Positions 1 through 6,410 of a DNA stretch of 12,669 bases are shown here, piece after piece. The stretch covers positions 1 through 12,669 of the forward strand of contig JAAYGO010000216.1 in NCBI GenBank assembly GCA_012727685.1. The letters run 5' to 3'. This DNA comes from Bacillota bacterium. Lineage in GTDB: Bacteria; Bacillota; Dethiobacteria; DTU022. The position numbers were made by a program, and so were the translations under genes. The notes below the pieces were generated by a model, which was not told the DNA's origin, ran no database searches, and was given only the letters and a program-made list of their open reading frames with translations. The stretch's first letter is position 1. The number at the start of each line of letters is the position of its first letter.

Positions 1-147
1 GCAGGAAGCCCTAAATATTTGGCAACCTGGGAGGAGTATAAAGAAAAACATCCTGAACTGGCGGATAAACCGGAAGAAGTGATCGCCCCCAAGATTGAGA
101 AATATGAAAATATGATCTTTCATTTTATCCTTGACCTGGTCATGTAG
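1..147 (+). CDS. C-terminal end of an unidentified protein (5' partial)
   Basis: Frame 1 is open from the first base to a TAG at 145-147 and gives 48 residues, AGSPKYLATWEEYKEKHPEL being the first twenty. The piece is rich in Glu and Lys, looks helical, and ends in a hydrophobic stretch (MIFHFILDLVM). Codon use and the clean stop support real coding sequence. I do not recognise the family, and the visible part carries no diagnostic motif. The gene converges on the lysR gene, whose stop lies 35 bases further on. I see no clear terminator in the gap 148-182. Confidence 0.6.
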   Translation, partial: AGSPKYLATWEEYKEKHPELADKPEEVIAPKIEKYENMIFHFILDLVM

Positions 148-182
148 ATCCCTGCTGTGACCGGCTGTTGCTGTGTTTCTCT

Positions 183-1070
183 TCAGCTCTGGGCGTGATG
201 CTGATTCTGGAAATATTTAATAAAGACACTTAAAGCCGGCGATAATTTTTCATCTTTCAGATAAGCGAGAGAAATCCGGCGCGCAATGGTGGGGGTGACC
301 GGGACGCACGCGATATCATAGTGCTTGTAATTGGAGACGACGGAAGTGGACAAGAGGGTTACCCCCAAACCGTCGCAGACAAAGGCCAGGATCGTTTCGA
401 CCTGGTTGCACTGGTAGAGGATTTTCGGTTCAAAGTGTGCCGCGTGGCAGGCCTGAATAAAATTATTAAACAAGCCTGAATCCTGGTTCGGGATGATGAA
501 TTTTTCATTGGCCAGTTCGGTGAGGAAAACTGATTGCCTTGTCGCTAGTGGATGCAGATTGCTGGTTACCAGTACGAGTTTATCGTTGATCAACCTGACC
601 AACTGCACCCTGGGGTCTACCCTGGTTTCACTTAAAATGGCAATATCGATCTCCGAGGCCAGGATCATGCTATGTAGTTTTTCGCACTCGTATTCGATAA
701 AGTCCAGCTTGATGCCGGGGTAGTTCTTCTGAAACTGCGATATTGTCGTGGTGAGATGGTAATGGCTGATCACCGGGAATAACCCGACTTTAATATAGCC
801 GCGATTGGTGGAAAGGTGTTCCTGGATCGTTTGCTTGGCCTGCTCGACTTCGGAAAGAATGCGCAGGGCGTGCTTGATAAAATCCGTCCCCGCGGGGGTC
901 AACCTTACCGTTCTGGTTGTTCTTTCGAAAATCTTAATCCCCAGCTCCTCTTCCAGCTTGTTGATCTGCAAGGAAAGAGACGGCTGTGAAATGTTGATGG
1001 CATTCGCTGCCTGAGTAAAGCTTTTATATTTGGCTACGGCGACAGCATACTGCAGTTGATGGATCTCCAT
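183..1070 (-). CDS. LysR-family transcriptional regulator
   Basis: This is a 295-residue protein with the standard LysR layout. The N-terminal winged helix-turn-helix (about residues 1-60) contains the family core SFTQAANAINISQPSLSLQI near residues 17-36, followed by the linker helix and a two-lobed effector-binding domain (about 90-295). The frame stays open upstream to an ATG at 1151. I choose the ATG at 1070 because it has a good ribosome binding site (AAGGAAGG about 6-7 bases before it), begins where LysR proteins normally begin, and because the likely promoter (1140-1169) overlaps the start of the longer form. The gene is divergent from the oxidoreductase operon, so it probably activates that operon and controls itself. 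The co-inducer is unknown; a 2-oxoacid or acyl-CoA-related metabolite is a guess from context. Confidence is high for the family and low for the ligand. Confidence 0.93.
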   Translation of the reverse strand: MEIHQLQYAVAVAKYKSFTQAANAINISQPSLSLQINKLEEELGIKIFERTTRTVRLTPAGTDFIKHALRILSEVEQAKQTIQEHLSTNRGYIKVGLFPVISHYHLTTTISQFQKNYPGIKLDFIEYECEKLHSMILASEIDIAILSETRVDPRVQLVRLINDKLVLVTSNLHPLATRQSVFLTELANEKFIIPNQDSGLFNNFIQACHAAHFEPKILYQCNQVETILAFVCDGLGVTLLSTSVVSNYKHYDIACVPVTPTIARRISLAYLKDEKLSPALSVFIKYFQNQHHAQS

Positions 1071-1139
1071 AGAAGTCCTTCCTTCTGGAAAGTATGAATA
1101 ATTCAGAAATTGTTTCAAGCGATTGAACCGCTCTCTATA

Positions 1140-1169
1140 ATTATACACCATGGGGTGATTTATTGTAAA
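1140..1169 (-). promoter_or_regulatory. Candidate promoter of the lysR gene
   Basis: On the minus strand TTTACA (1169-1164) and TATAAT (1145-1140) are separated by 18 bases, a near-consensus sigma-70-type pair. Transcription would start near 1133, giving a leader of about 60 bases before the ATG at 1070. The -35 box lies inside one copy of the 9-base repeat described separately, which fits autoregulation. Confidence 0.6.
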
Positions 1170-1192
1170 TCTAAATTAAATCAATTGCAAAT
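1162..1192. promoter_or_regulatory. Candidate LysR operator: 9-base direct repeat in the divergent spacer
   Basis: ATTGTAAAT (1162-1170) and ATTGCAAAT (1184-1192) match at 8 of 9 bases and are 22 bases apart, about two helical turns. Relative to the predicted operon start near 1234 they fall at about -64 to -72 and -42 to -50. These are the usual places of the recognition and activation sites of LysR regulators. The surrounding 50 bases are very A+T rich. No strong dyad was found, so the site is inferred from repeat spacing and position. Confidence 0.4.
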
Positions 1193-1198
1193 ATAAAT

Positions 1199-1227
1199 TT
1201 GTTTAAATAAATGCCGGGTGCTATACT
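1199..1227 (+). promoter_or_regulatory. Candidate promoter of the oxidoreductase-ptb-buk operon
   Basis: TTGTTT (1199-1204) and TATACT (1222-1227) are separated by exactly 17 bases. Both boxes are close to the sigma-70 consensus, with the -35 box weaker, as expected for an activator-dependent promoter. The predicted start near 1234 leaves a leader of about 90 bases before the first gene. Confidence 0.6.
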
Positions 1228-1324
1228 GATGATAGAGAAATTTGCTTAGGGAGCTTGTTTGAAATAGTCGGAATAATGCGGCAAGGCCGGAAAGGGCTAC
1301 TCCGCAAGGATAGGAGGGATAAGC

Positions 1325-1876
1325 TTGCTAAACTTAAAATTTTTTGGTACGGGCGGACAGGGTGTAGTTACGGCAGCCAAGATCTTCTCCACTGCCGTTT
1401 CACTCTATGAAGACAAGTATGCCAAGACAGTGCCGGCATACGGCCATGAAAGGCGAAATGCCCCGGTCTTTACCGATGTGATCATGGCAGATGAACCGAT
1501 CCTTGTCAATTCATTTGTCTATCACCCCGACCTGGTCCTGGTCATGGATGCATCGATTATTGATAAGAACGTCGATCCCGGCGCGGGCAAGCATGACGGC
1601 ACCATTCTTGTCTTGAACTCCGAGAACCCTGAAACCCTGGAAAGGTATAAGCAGTATGGCTTCAAAGAGTTCTACTATGTCGATGGGACCGGCATCGCCG
1701 TGGAGACCACCGGCGTAGGCATTCCGAACGGTTCCATGCTCGGGGCCCTGGCAGCAACGGGGATTGTGAAGATCGAGTCCATTGAAAAAGCAATCCTTGA
1801 TTTCTTTAGTAAAAAGGCAGGGGAGAAAAATGCAGAAGCAGCCAGACGGGCGTACGCCAGAATTAAAAAAATGTAG
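1325..1876 (+). CDS. porC: 2-oxoacid:ferredoxin oxidoreductase, gamma subunit
   Basis: This 183-residue protein has the gamma-subunit fold signature: an N-terminal FFGTGGQGVVTAAKIF segment (residues 6-21) with the glycine-rich loop, then an AYGHERRNAPVF-type region and a hydrophobic DLVLVMDAS strand. In the four-subunit enzymes this subunit shapes the CoA side of the active site. The start is a TTG at 1325, six bases after a strong AGGAGGG (1312-1318); length and N-terminus fit the family. It is the first gene of the operon, and its last 47 bases overlap the delta gene. Gamma subunits do not show which oxoacid is used. The symbol is family-level only: the enzyme may be a 2-oxoisovalerate (Vor) rather than pyruvate (Por) enzyme, given the ptb and buk genes downstream. 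Confidence 0.92.
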   Translation: MLNLKFFGTGGQGVVTAAKIFSTAVSLYEDKYAKTVPAYGHERRNAPVFTDVIMADEPILVNSFVYHPDLVLVMDASIIDKNVDPGAGKHDGTILVLNSENPETLERYKQYGFKEFYYVDGTGIAVETTGVGIPNGSMLGALAATGIVKIESIEKAILDFFSKKAGEKNAEAARRAYARIKKM

Positions 1877-2135
1877 GGTTTTAGGCCCCATGGCCTCGAT
1901 TTTTACCAGCGCCAATACCGGCAGCTTTCGTATTGAACGCCCGGTGGTGGACTATGACAAGTGCATCAAATGCGGCATTTGCGCGCGCAACTGTCCGGGC
2001 AATATCATCGAGATCAAAAAAGAGCAAAAAGAATGTGTGGAGATTGATTACTACTATTGCAAGGGTTGCGGCATTTGTGCCAACGAATGCCCCCAGAAAG
2101 CCATTGCGATGGTCAGAGAGAGGGGTGAGCACTAG
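1830..2135 (+). CDS. porD: 2-oxoacid:ferredoxin oxidoreductase, delta (ferredoxin-like) subunit
   Basis: This is a 101-residue polyferredoxin subunit. Two complete 4Fe-4S motifs are visible: CIKCGICARNCPG with Cys 45, 48, 51 and 55, and CKGCGICANECPQ with Cys 77, 80, 83 and 87. They pass electrons from the catalytic beta subunit to soluble ferredoxin. The N-terminal part (about residues 10-42), ending in RPVVDYDKC, is typical of PorD/VorD. The frame is open from 1782, but I prefer the ATG at 1830: AGGGGAG (1819-1825) precedes it by four bases, and the resulting length matches the family. The start lies inside the gamma gene (47-base overlap), and the stop overlaps the alpha GTG by one base, so translation is probably coupled. 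Confidence 0.92.
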   Translation: MQKQPDGRTPELKKCRVLGPMASIFTSANTGSFRIERPVVDYDKCIKCGICARNCPGNIIEIKKEQKECVEIDYYYCKGCGICANECPQKAIAMVRERGEH

Positions 2136-3340
2136 TGGCTTACAAAATGTTGGATGGAAACGCGGCGGCTGTTGAGGCCATGGTCCTGGCCAGGGTGAAG
2201 GTGATCTCCGCCTATCCCATCACCCCGCAGAGCTATATCGCCGAAAAGCTGGCTGACCTTGTGGCCAAAGGGGTACTGGATGCCGAATATATCCGGGTCG
2301 AATCGGAGCATACGGCCATGACCGCGGCCACCACGGCCCAGCTAACCGGCGTGCGGGCGGCTACTGCCACCTCCTCGGTGGGCCTGGCCTTAATGCACGA
2401 AGTGCTGGGAATGACCGCCGGCATACGGATGCCGGTGGTAATGCCTGTGGTCAACAGGGCGCTGCTTTCCCCCTGGAGTCTCTGGTGCGACCACAGCGAT
2501 ACCATGGATGAGAGGGATTCCGGGTGGATGCAGTTTTACTGCCAGGACGTGCAGGATATCATCGATCTAATGCTCGTGGCCTATAAAACGGCGGAGCATG
2601 ATCAAGTGCTGCTGCCGGCCATGGTCTGCTTCGACGGATTTTTCCTCTCCCACTCCATGCAAAAAGTAGATGTGCCGGAGCAAGAGCTGGTGGATAATTT
2701 CCTCGGGGAATACAAGCGTAAGAATCTCTACCTCGACACCAGCGATCCCATGTTCGTCAATGACCTGACTCCGCCCGAGGATTATACCGAGTTTAAATAT
2801 CAGATGAAGGTGGCCATGGACAATGCGCTGCAGGTCGCACCCGAGGTGATGGCGGAGTTTGAGCGCAGTTTCGGCAGAAAATTAAGCATTATAGAGGAAT
2901 TTCAAACGGCAGATGCGGATGTTGTCCTCGTCACCCTGGGCTCCATGTCCGGAACGGCCAAGCAGACTGTCCTCCGGCTGCGGGAAAAGGGCTTAAAAGT
3001 GGGCCTGCTCAGGATTGTCCTCTACCGGCCCTTCCCCTTCAAGCAGATCAGGGAGGCTTTGAAAAATGTCAAGGTGGTCGGGGTATTGGATCGCAGCTCC
3101 GGATTGGGTTTGCCCGGCGGTCCAGTCTGGGTTGAAGTGAGCTGCGCTTTAAGCGGCTGCGGCGCCGTTGTCAAGCCCTATATCGGGGGCCTGGGCGGCC
3201 GGGATGTGCCCGAATCGACCATCGAAAAAATCTTTAATGAACTGCTGGCGATTAAAAACCAGGAGACAGAAACTCATACTAGCTGGATCGATACCAAAGC
3301 AAACGCCATGGATATAAGGGAGGTGCTGAAAGTTGTATGA
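2135..3340 (+). CDS. porA: 2-oxoacid:ferredoxin oxidoreductase, alpha subunit
   Basis: This 401-residue alpha subunit carries the thiamine-pyrophosphate pyrimidine-binding domain. ISAYPITPQS (residues 24-33) contains the conserved substrate-loop Thr 30, and RVESEHTAM (54-62) contains the Glu (58) expected to activate TPP. RMPVVMPVVNRAL follows near residues 110-122. The C-terminal half (about 250-370) is the transketolase-C-like domain, with VLVTLGSMSGT and a GLPGGP loop. The start is GTG at 2135, five bases after AGGGGTGAG (2121-2129), sharing one base with the delta stop. Length is normal for the four-subunit type. The end overlaps the beta gene by eight bases. The family is certain; the oxoacid preference cannot be read reliably from the sequence. 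Confidence 0.95.
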   Translation: MAYKMLDGNAAAVEAMVLARVKVISAYPITPQSYIAEKLADLVAKGVLDAEYIRVESEHTAMTAATTAQLTGVRAATATSSVGLALMHEVLGMTAGIRMPVVMPVVNRALLSPWSLWCDHSDTMDERDSGWMQFYCQDVQDIIDLMLVAYKTAEHDQVLLPAMVCFDGFFLSHSMQKVDVPEQELVDNFLGEYKRKNLYLDTSDPMFVNDLTPPEDYTEFKYQMKVAMDNALQVAPEVMAEFERSFGRKLSIIEEFQTADADVVLVTLGSMSGTAKQTVLRLREKGLKVGLLRIVLYRPFPFKQIREALKNVKVVGVLDRSSGLGLPGGPVWVEVSCALSGCGAVVKPYIGGLGGRDVPESTIEKIFNELLAIKNQETETHTSWIDTKANAMDIREVLKVV

Positions 3341-4211
3341 GTTGCATAGCGCTTCCAAAGGGCTGGTTTCCCATGGTGTGACCACCTGTGCGGGATGCGC
3401 CCTTGAGCTGATTTTCCGCAATGTCCTCGATGTGCTCGGTGAAGACACGATCATTGTCATCCCGCCGGGCTGTTCGGCCATATTTTCCGGGTACGGGAAG
3501 GAGACCGCCATTAAAATACCCGGCATCCAGGGCACCCTGGAAAGCACCGCTGCCGCGATATCCGGAATTAAGAGAGGGCTCCTTGCCCAGGGTAATACCC
3601 ATACCACCGTTTTGGGCTTTGCCGGGGACGGCGCCACCCTCGATATCGGCCTGCAGTCCCTCTCCGGTATGGTCGAGCGCAATGAAAACGTGGTTTATGT
3701 CTGCTACGACAACGAGGCCTATATGAACACCGGGATCCAGGGCTGCAGCTCCACCCCCTTGTGGGCGAGCACCACCACAACCCCCTCCGGGAAGCCGACG
3801 CCCAGCAAGGAGCTGGTGCGCATCCTGGCGGCCCATAATATCCCTTACGCGGCGACCGCCTCTGTCGCTTATCTAACGGATTTGCGCCGCAAGGTAAAAA
3901 AGGCCAAAGAAACGGAGGGAGCGGCGGTGTTGCATGTGCAAACTCCCTGCCCGACGGGCTGGCGTTTTGATCCGGCTAAAACTATTGAACTGGCCAGGGC
4001 GGCGGTGGAAACGGGTTTCTGGATCCTCTATGAATTTGAAAACGGCAAGTTTATCATCAACAAGAAGCTGAAAAGCTTTAAACCCATTGAGGCCTATATT
4101 AAAGGACAGGGCCGCTTCAAGCACTTGACTGCTGAGGAGATAGAAAAGCTGCAGGCTGCAGTGCAGCAGAGCTATGAGCGCTTTGTCAACAGTTGCAACG
4201 CTGGCCAATAA
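3333..4211 (+). CDS. porB: 2-oxoacid:ferredoxin oxidoreductase, beta (TPP-binding) subunit
   Basis: This 292-residue catalytic subunit binds the diphosphate of TPP through GDGATLDIG (GDG at residues 98-100) and YDNEAYMNTG (Asn 127), the usual GDG-to-N spacing. Four cysteines fit the proximal 4Fe-4S cluster of this family: Cys 19 and 22 (TTCAGC), Cys 47 (PPGCSAIF) and Cys 206 (TPCPTGW). The alpha-beta core decarboxylates a 2-oxoacid, oxidises the hydroxyalkyl-TPP and transfers the acyl group to CoA. The start is TTG at 3333, seven bases after AGGGAGGTG (3317-3325), inside the end of the alpha gene. A 56-base spacer separates it from ptb. The subunit is complete, and no key residue appears to be missing. 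Confidence 0.95.
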   Translation: MYELHSASKGLVSHGVTTCAGCALELIFRNVLDVLGEDTIIVIPPGCSAIFSGYGKETAIKIPGIQGTLESTAAAISGIKRGLLAQGNTHTTVLGFAGDGATLDIGLQSLSGMVERNENVVYVCYDNEAYMNTGIQGCSSTPLWASTTTTPSGKPTPSKELVRILAAHNIPYAATASVAYLTDLRRKVKKAKETEGAAVLHVQTPCPTGWRFDPAKTIELARAAVETGFWILYEFENGKFIINKKLKSFKPIEAYIKGQGRFKHLTAEEIEKLQAAVQQSYERFVNSCNAGQ

Positions 4212-4267
4212 CAAGCGTGCGTTTTGCTAACAGCAGTAATAGGGGTCAATAAGGAGCGTGGTGATTC

Positions 4268-5173
4268 ATGATCAAGTCAATCGATGAGCTGTTCGATTTG
4301 GTGAAGAATCGGCCGACCATGAAGATAGCTGTAGCCTCGGCTGAAGATACGGATATCCTGCAGATCGTCGAAAAAGCAAAGCAAATGGGCCTAGCCGATT
4401 TTATTCTCATCGGGGCCAAGGAAAAAATTATGGCTTTGGCTACAGAAAATAACCTGGAGCTCGATGTGGAGATCATCGATCAGGCCGATCCGGCCCATGC
4501 TGCCGCATTGGCGGTGGAGCTTGTGAACAGCGGCGAGGCGAGTGCCGTGATGAAAGGCTTTCTCCAGACCTGTACTTTTTTAAAGGCGATCTTGAACAAG
4601 GAGAAAGGTTTGAACGTCACCGGCTTGATCAGCCAGGTCTCCGTATATGATAAAGATAACGGCATGGGGTTGCAGTTTCTGACCGATTGCGCCATCAATA
4701 TCAGCCCGACCTTAAGCCAGAAGCGGCAGTTGATCGACAATGTGGTGGATCTGGCCATTAAACTGGGTTATGAAAAACCGAGGGTGGCCATCCTGTCGGC
4801 TCTGGAGCTTATTCGCGATGACATGCCGGATACGATTGAAGCGGCGGCGCTCAGCAAGATGGCCGAAAGGGGCCAGATCAAGAACTGTTATATTGACGGC
4901 CCCCTGGCTTTGGATAATGCGGTTTCACCCGAAGCTGCAGCGCACAAAAATATAATGGGTGAGGTTGCCGGCAGAGCGGATATTCTCATCGCACCCAGCA
5001 TCCAGGTCGGCAATGTCTTGACCAAGGCTCTCACCTTTTTTGCCAAAAAGAAAGTGGTGGCAGCCGTAGTGGGGGCCAGCAAACCGATTGTGATGACATC
5101 GCGCACCGATATGTTTGAAAACAAGCTGCTCTCGGTAGCCCTGGCCGGGTACATTGCTTCTGTGAGCAACTAA
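4268..5173 (+). CDS. ptb: Phosphate butyryltransferase (phosphate acyltransferase)
   Basis: This 301-residue enzyme has the usual length of Ptb. It exchanges the CoA of butyryl-CoA or a branched acyl-CoA for phosphate. Visible family motifs are MKGFLQT (residues 95-101), TDCAINISP (139-147), DGPLALDNAVS (210-220) and GASKPIVMTSRTD (269-281). The start is the ATG at 4268; an in-frame TGA at 4262 rules out anything earlier, and AAGGAG (4251-4256) lies a rather long 11 bases upstream. The gene sits between the oxidoreductase and butyrate kinase genes, so its acyl-CoA is probably the product of the oxidoreductase. Phosphotransacetylase (Pta) belongs to the same superfamily, but the pairing with buk and the motif set favour Ptb. 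Confidence 0.92.
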   Translation: MIKSIDELFDLVKNRPTMKIAVASAEDTDILQIVEKAKQMGLADFILIGAKEKIMALATENNLELDVEIIDQADPAHAAALAVELVNSGEASAVMKGFLQTCTFLKAILNKEKGLNVTGLISQVSVYDKDNGMGLQFLTDCAINISPTLSQKRQLIDNVVDLAIKLGYEKPRVAILSALELIRDDMPDTIEAAALSKMAERGQIKNCYIDGPLALDNAVSPEAAAHKNIMGEVAGRADILIAPSIQVGNVLTKALTFFAKKKVVAAVVGASKPIVMTSRTDMFENKLLSVALAGYIASVSN

Positions 5174-5181
5174 ACCCGGCC

Positions 5182-5226
5182 TGCTCCGCAGGGATCTGGG
5201 CTCGAGCCTAGAACCCTGCCGGAGCA
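5182..5226. repeat. Large intercistronic hairpin between ptb and buk
   Basis: The 45 bases fold into one long stem. TGCTCC (5182-5187) pairs with GGAGCA (5221-5226) and GCAGGG (5188-5193) with CCCTGC (5214-5219), with one bulged C at 5220. After an A-A mismatch, TCT pairs with AGA, a G-T wobble follows, and GGC pairs with GCC around a TCGA loop. That makes 19 pairs. No T-run follows on either strand, so it is unlikely to be an ordinary terminator. It may be an mRNA processing or stability element, or an inserted palindromic repeat. The structure is read directly from the bases; its role is inferred. Confidence 0.8.
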
Positions 5227-5271
5227 ATGCCCAGATTAAAGCGCTATTTTTCCCAGTTAGGGGGTGCTTCA

Positions 5272-6348
5272 GTGGCCAAACCTTTTACCGTATTAATCAT
5301 CAACCCGGGCTCGACGTCGACTAAGATTGCCCTCTTTAAGGATGATAAGGAAGTTTTTAACCGGTCGCTCAAACATTCGATTGAGCAGTTGGAGCAATTT
5401 GACGACATCTGGGAACAATATGACTTTCGCAAAGAGGCGATCTTAAGCGAACTGGAGCGGGAGCAGGTTAGCTTAAAGGAGCTGGACGCCATTTGCTGCC
5501 GTGGCGGGAATGTAAAGCCGATCCCCGGCGGCATCTATCTCGTGAATGAGGCCATGCTCCAGGACCTCAAGGGGGGGCAATACGGCCAGCATCCCTGTGA
5601 TGTGGGCAACGTCATTGCCTATGATTTAGGGCGGGAGCTGAATATTCCCGTGGTTACCGTTGATCCTCCGGTGTCGGATGAACTGGAGCCCCTGGCCAGG
5701 TATTCGGGTCATCGCCTGATCCCCCGGGTCAGCAGCTTCCATGCCTTGAATCAAAAGGCGACAGCCCGCAAGCTGGCTGCCGATTTGGGGAAAAGCTATG
5801 ACCAGCTAAACCTGATCATCGTCCATTTAGGCGGGGGCATCTCGGTCGGCGCGCACCGCAGGGGAAAGGTCATCGATGTAAACAACGCCCTTTATGGCGA
5901 CGGGCCGTTCTCGCCTGAACGGACGGGGAGCCTCCCCGTGGGTGCGCTGGTGGAGCTCTGTTTTTCCGGCCGGTATACAAAAGCAGATGTGATGAAGATG
6001 ATTAACGGCGCCGGAGGACTGATGTCTTACCTGGGGACAAAATTGGGCCTGGAAGTGGAAGAGAGGATCGAGCAAGGTGATCGGCTGGCGCAAGAGGTGT
6101 TTGAGGCGATGGCCTATCAGACAGCCAAGGAAATCGGCGCGCAGGCTGCCGTTCTGGAAGGGAAAGTCGATGTTATTGGCTTGACCGGCAGCCTGGCTTA
6201 TTCGGACCGCTTTGTCGGCTATATTAAGAGCAGGGTTTCTTTCATCGCCCCCGTCTATCTCTACCCCGGCGAAAACGAAATGCAGGCTTTAGCTGACGGT
6301 GCCCTGCGTTTTTTAAGGGGAGAAGAAGAGGCGAAGATATACCAGTAA
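5272..6348 (+). CDS. buk: Butyrate kinase (acyl-phosphate kinase)
   Basis: This is a 358-residue member of the acetate/butyrate kinase (ASKHA) family, converting acyl-phosphate plus ADP to the free acid plus ATP. The nucleotide-phosphate motif IINPGSTSTK lies at residues 9-18, HLGGGISVGAH at 185-195 and PERTGSLPVGA at about 215-225; the C-terminal LTGSLAYS motif is also present. Length matches Buk (about 355) and is shorter than acetate kinase. The frame is open back to an ATG at 5227, which directly follows the hairpin and has poorly placed GGAG. I prefer the GTG at 5272, preceded by AGGGGGTG (5259-5266) and giving the family N-terminus. Substrate range in this family includes butyrate, isobutyrate and isovalerate; the sequence alone does not distinguish them. 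Confidence 0.93.
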   Translation: MAKPFTVLIINPGSTSTKIALFKDDKEVFNRSLKHSIEQLEQFDDIWEQYDFRKEAILSELEREQVSLKELDAICCRGGNVKPIPGGIYLVNEAMLQDLKGGQYGQHPCDVGNVIAYDLGRELNIPVVTVDPPVSDELEPLARYSGHRLIPRVSSFHALNQKATARKLAADLGKSYDQLNLIIVHLGGGISVGAHRRGKVIDVNNALYGDGPFSPERTGSLPVGALVELCFSGRYTKADVMKMINGAGGLMSYLGTKLGLEVEERIEQGDRLAQEVFEAMAYQTAKEIGAQAAVLEGKVDVIGLTGSLAYSDRFVGYIKSRVSFIAPVYLYPGENEMQALADGALRFLRGEEEAKIYQ

Positions 6349-6410
6349 CATTGAGGTAGTGAAAATTAGAGCAGGATCATCATTACATGGTGGTGGACGA
6401 GGTGGAAAAT

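Noticed and set aside
1229..1249. Six-codon leader peptide (MIEKFA) before the first operon gene
   Set aside because: Its ATG lies upstream of the predicted transcription start near 1234 and it has no ribosome binding site.
1277..1306. Hairpin TGCGG/CCGCA in the operon leader
   Set aside because: Only a five-pair outer stem and a three-pair inner stem with large internal loops; not strong enough to call a regulatory RNA.
1830..2135. Delta gene as an independent stand-alone ferredoxin
   Set aside because: The N-terminal extension and its place between the gamma and alpha genes are those of the oxidoreductase delta subunit.
3149..3836. Long open frames on the minus strand across the alpha-beta junction
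   Set aside because: They are antisense to clear oxidoreductase subunits, have no family resemblance or ribosome binding site, and arise from G+C-rich codon structure.
5227..5271. Butyrate kinase starting at the ATG at 5227
   Set aside because: GGAG is only two bases from that ATG and lies in the hairpin stem, and the extra 15 residues are unlike the family N-terminus; the GTG at 5272 has a good binding site.
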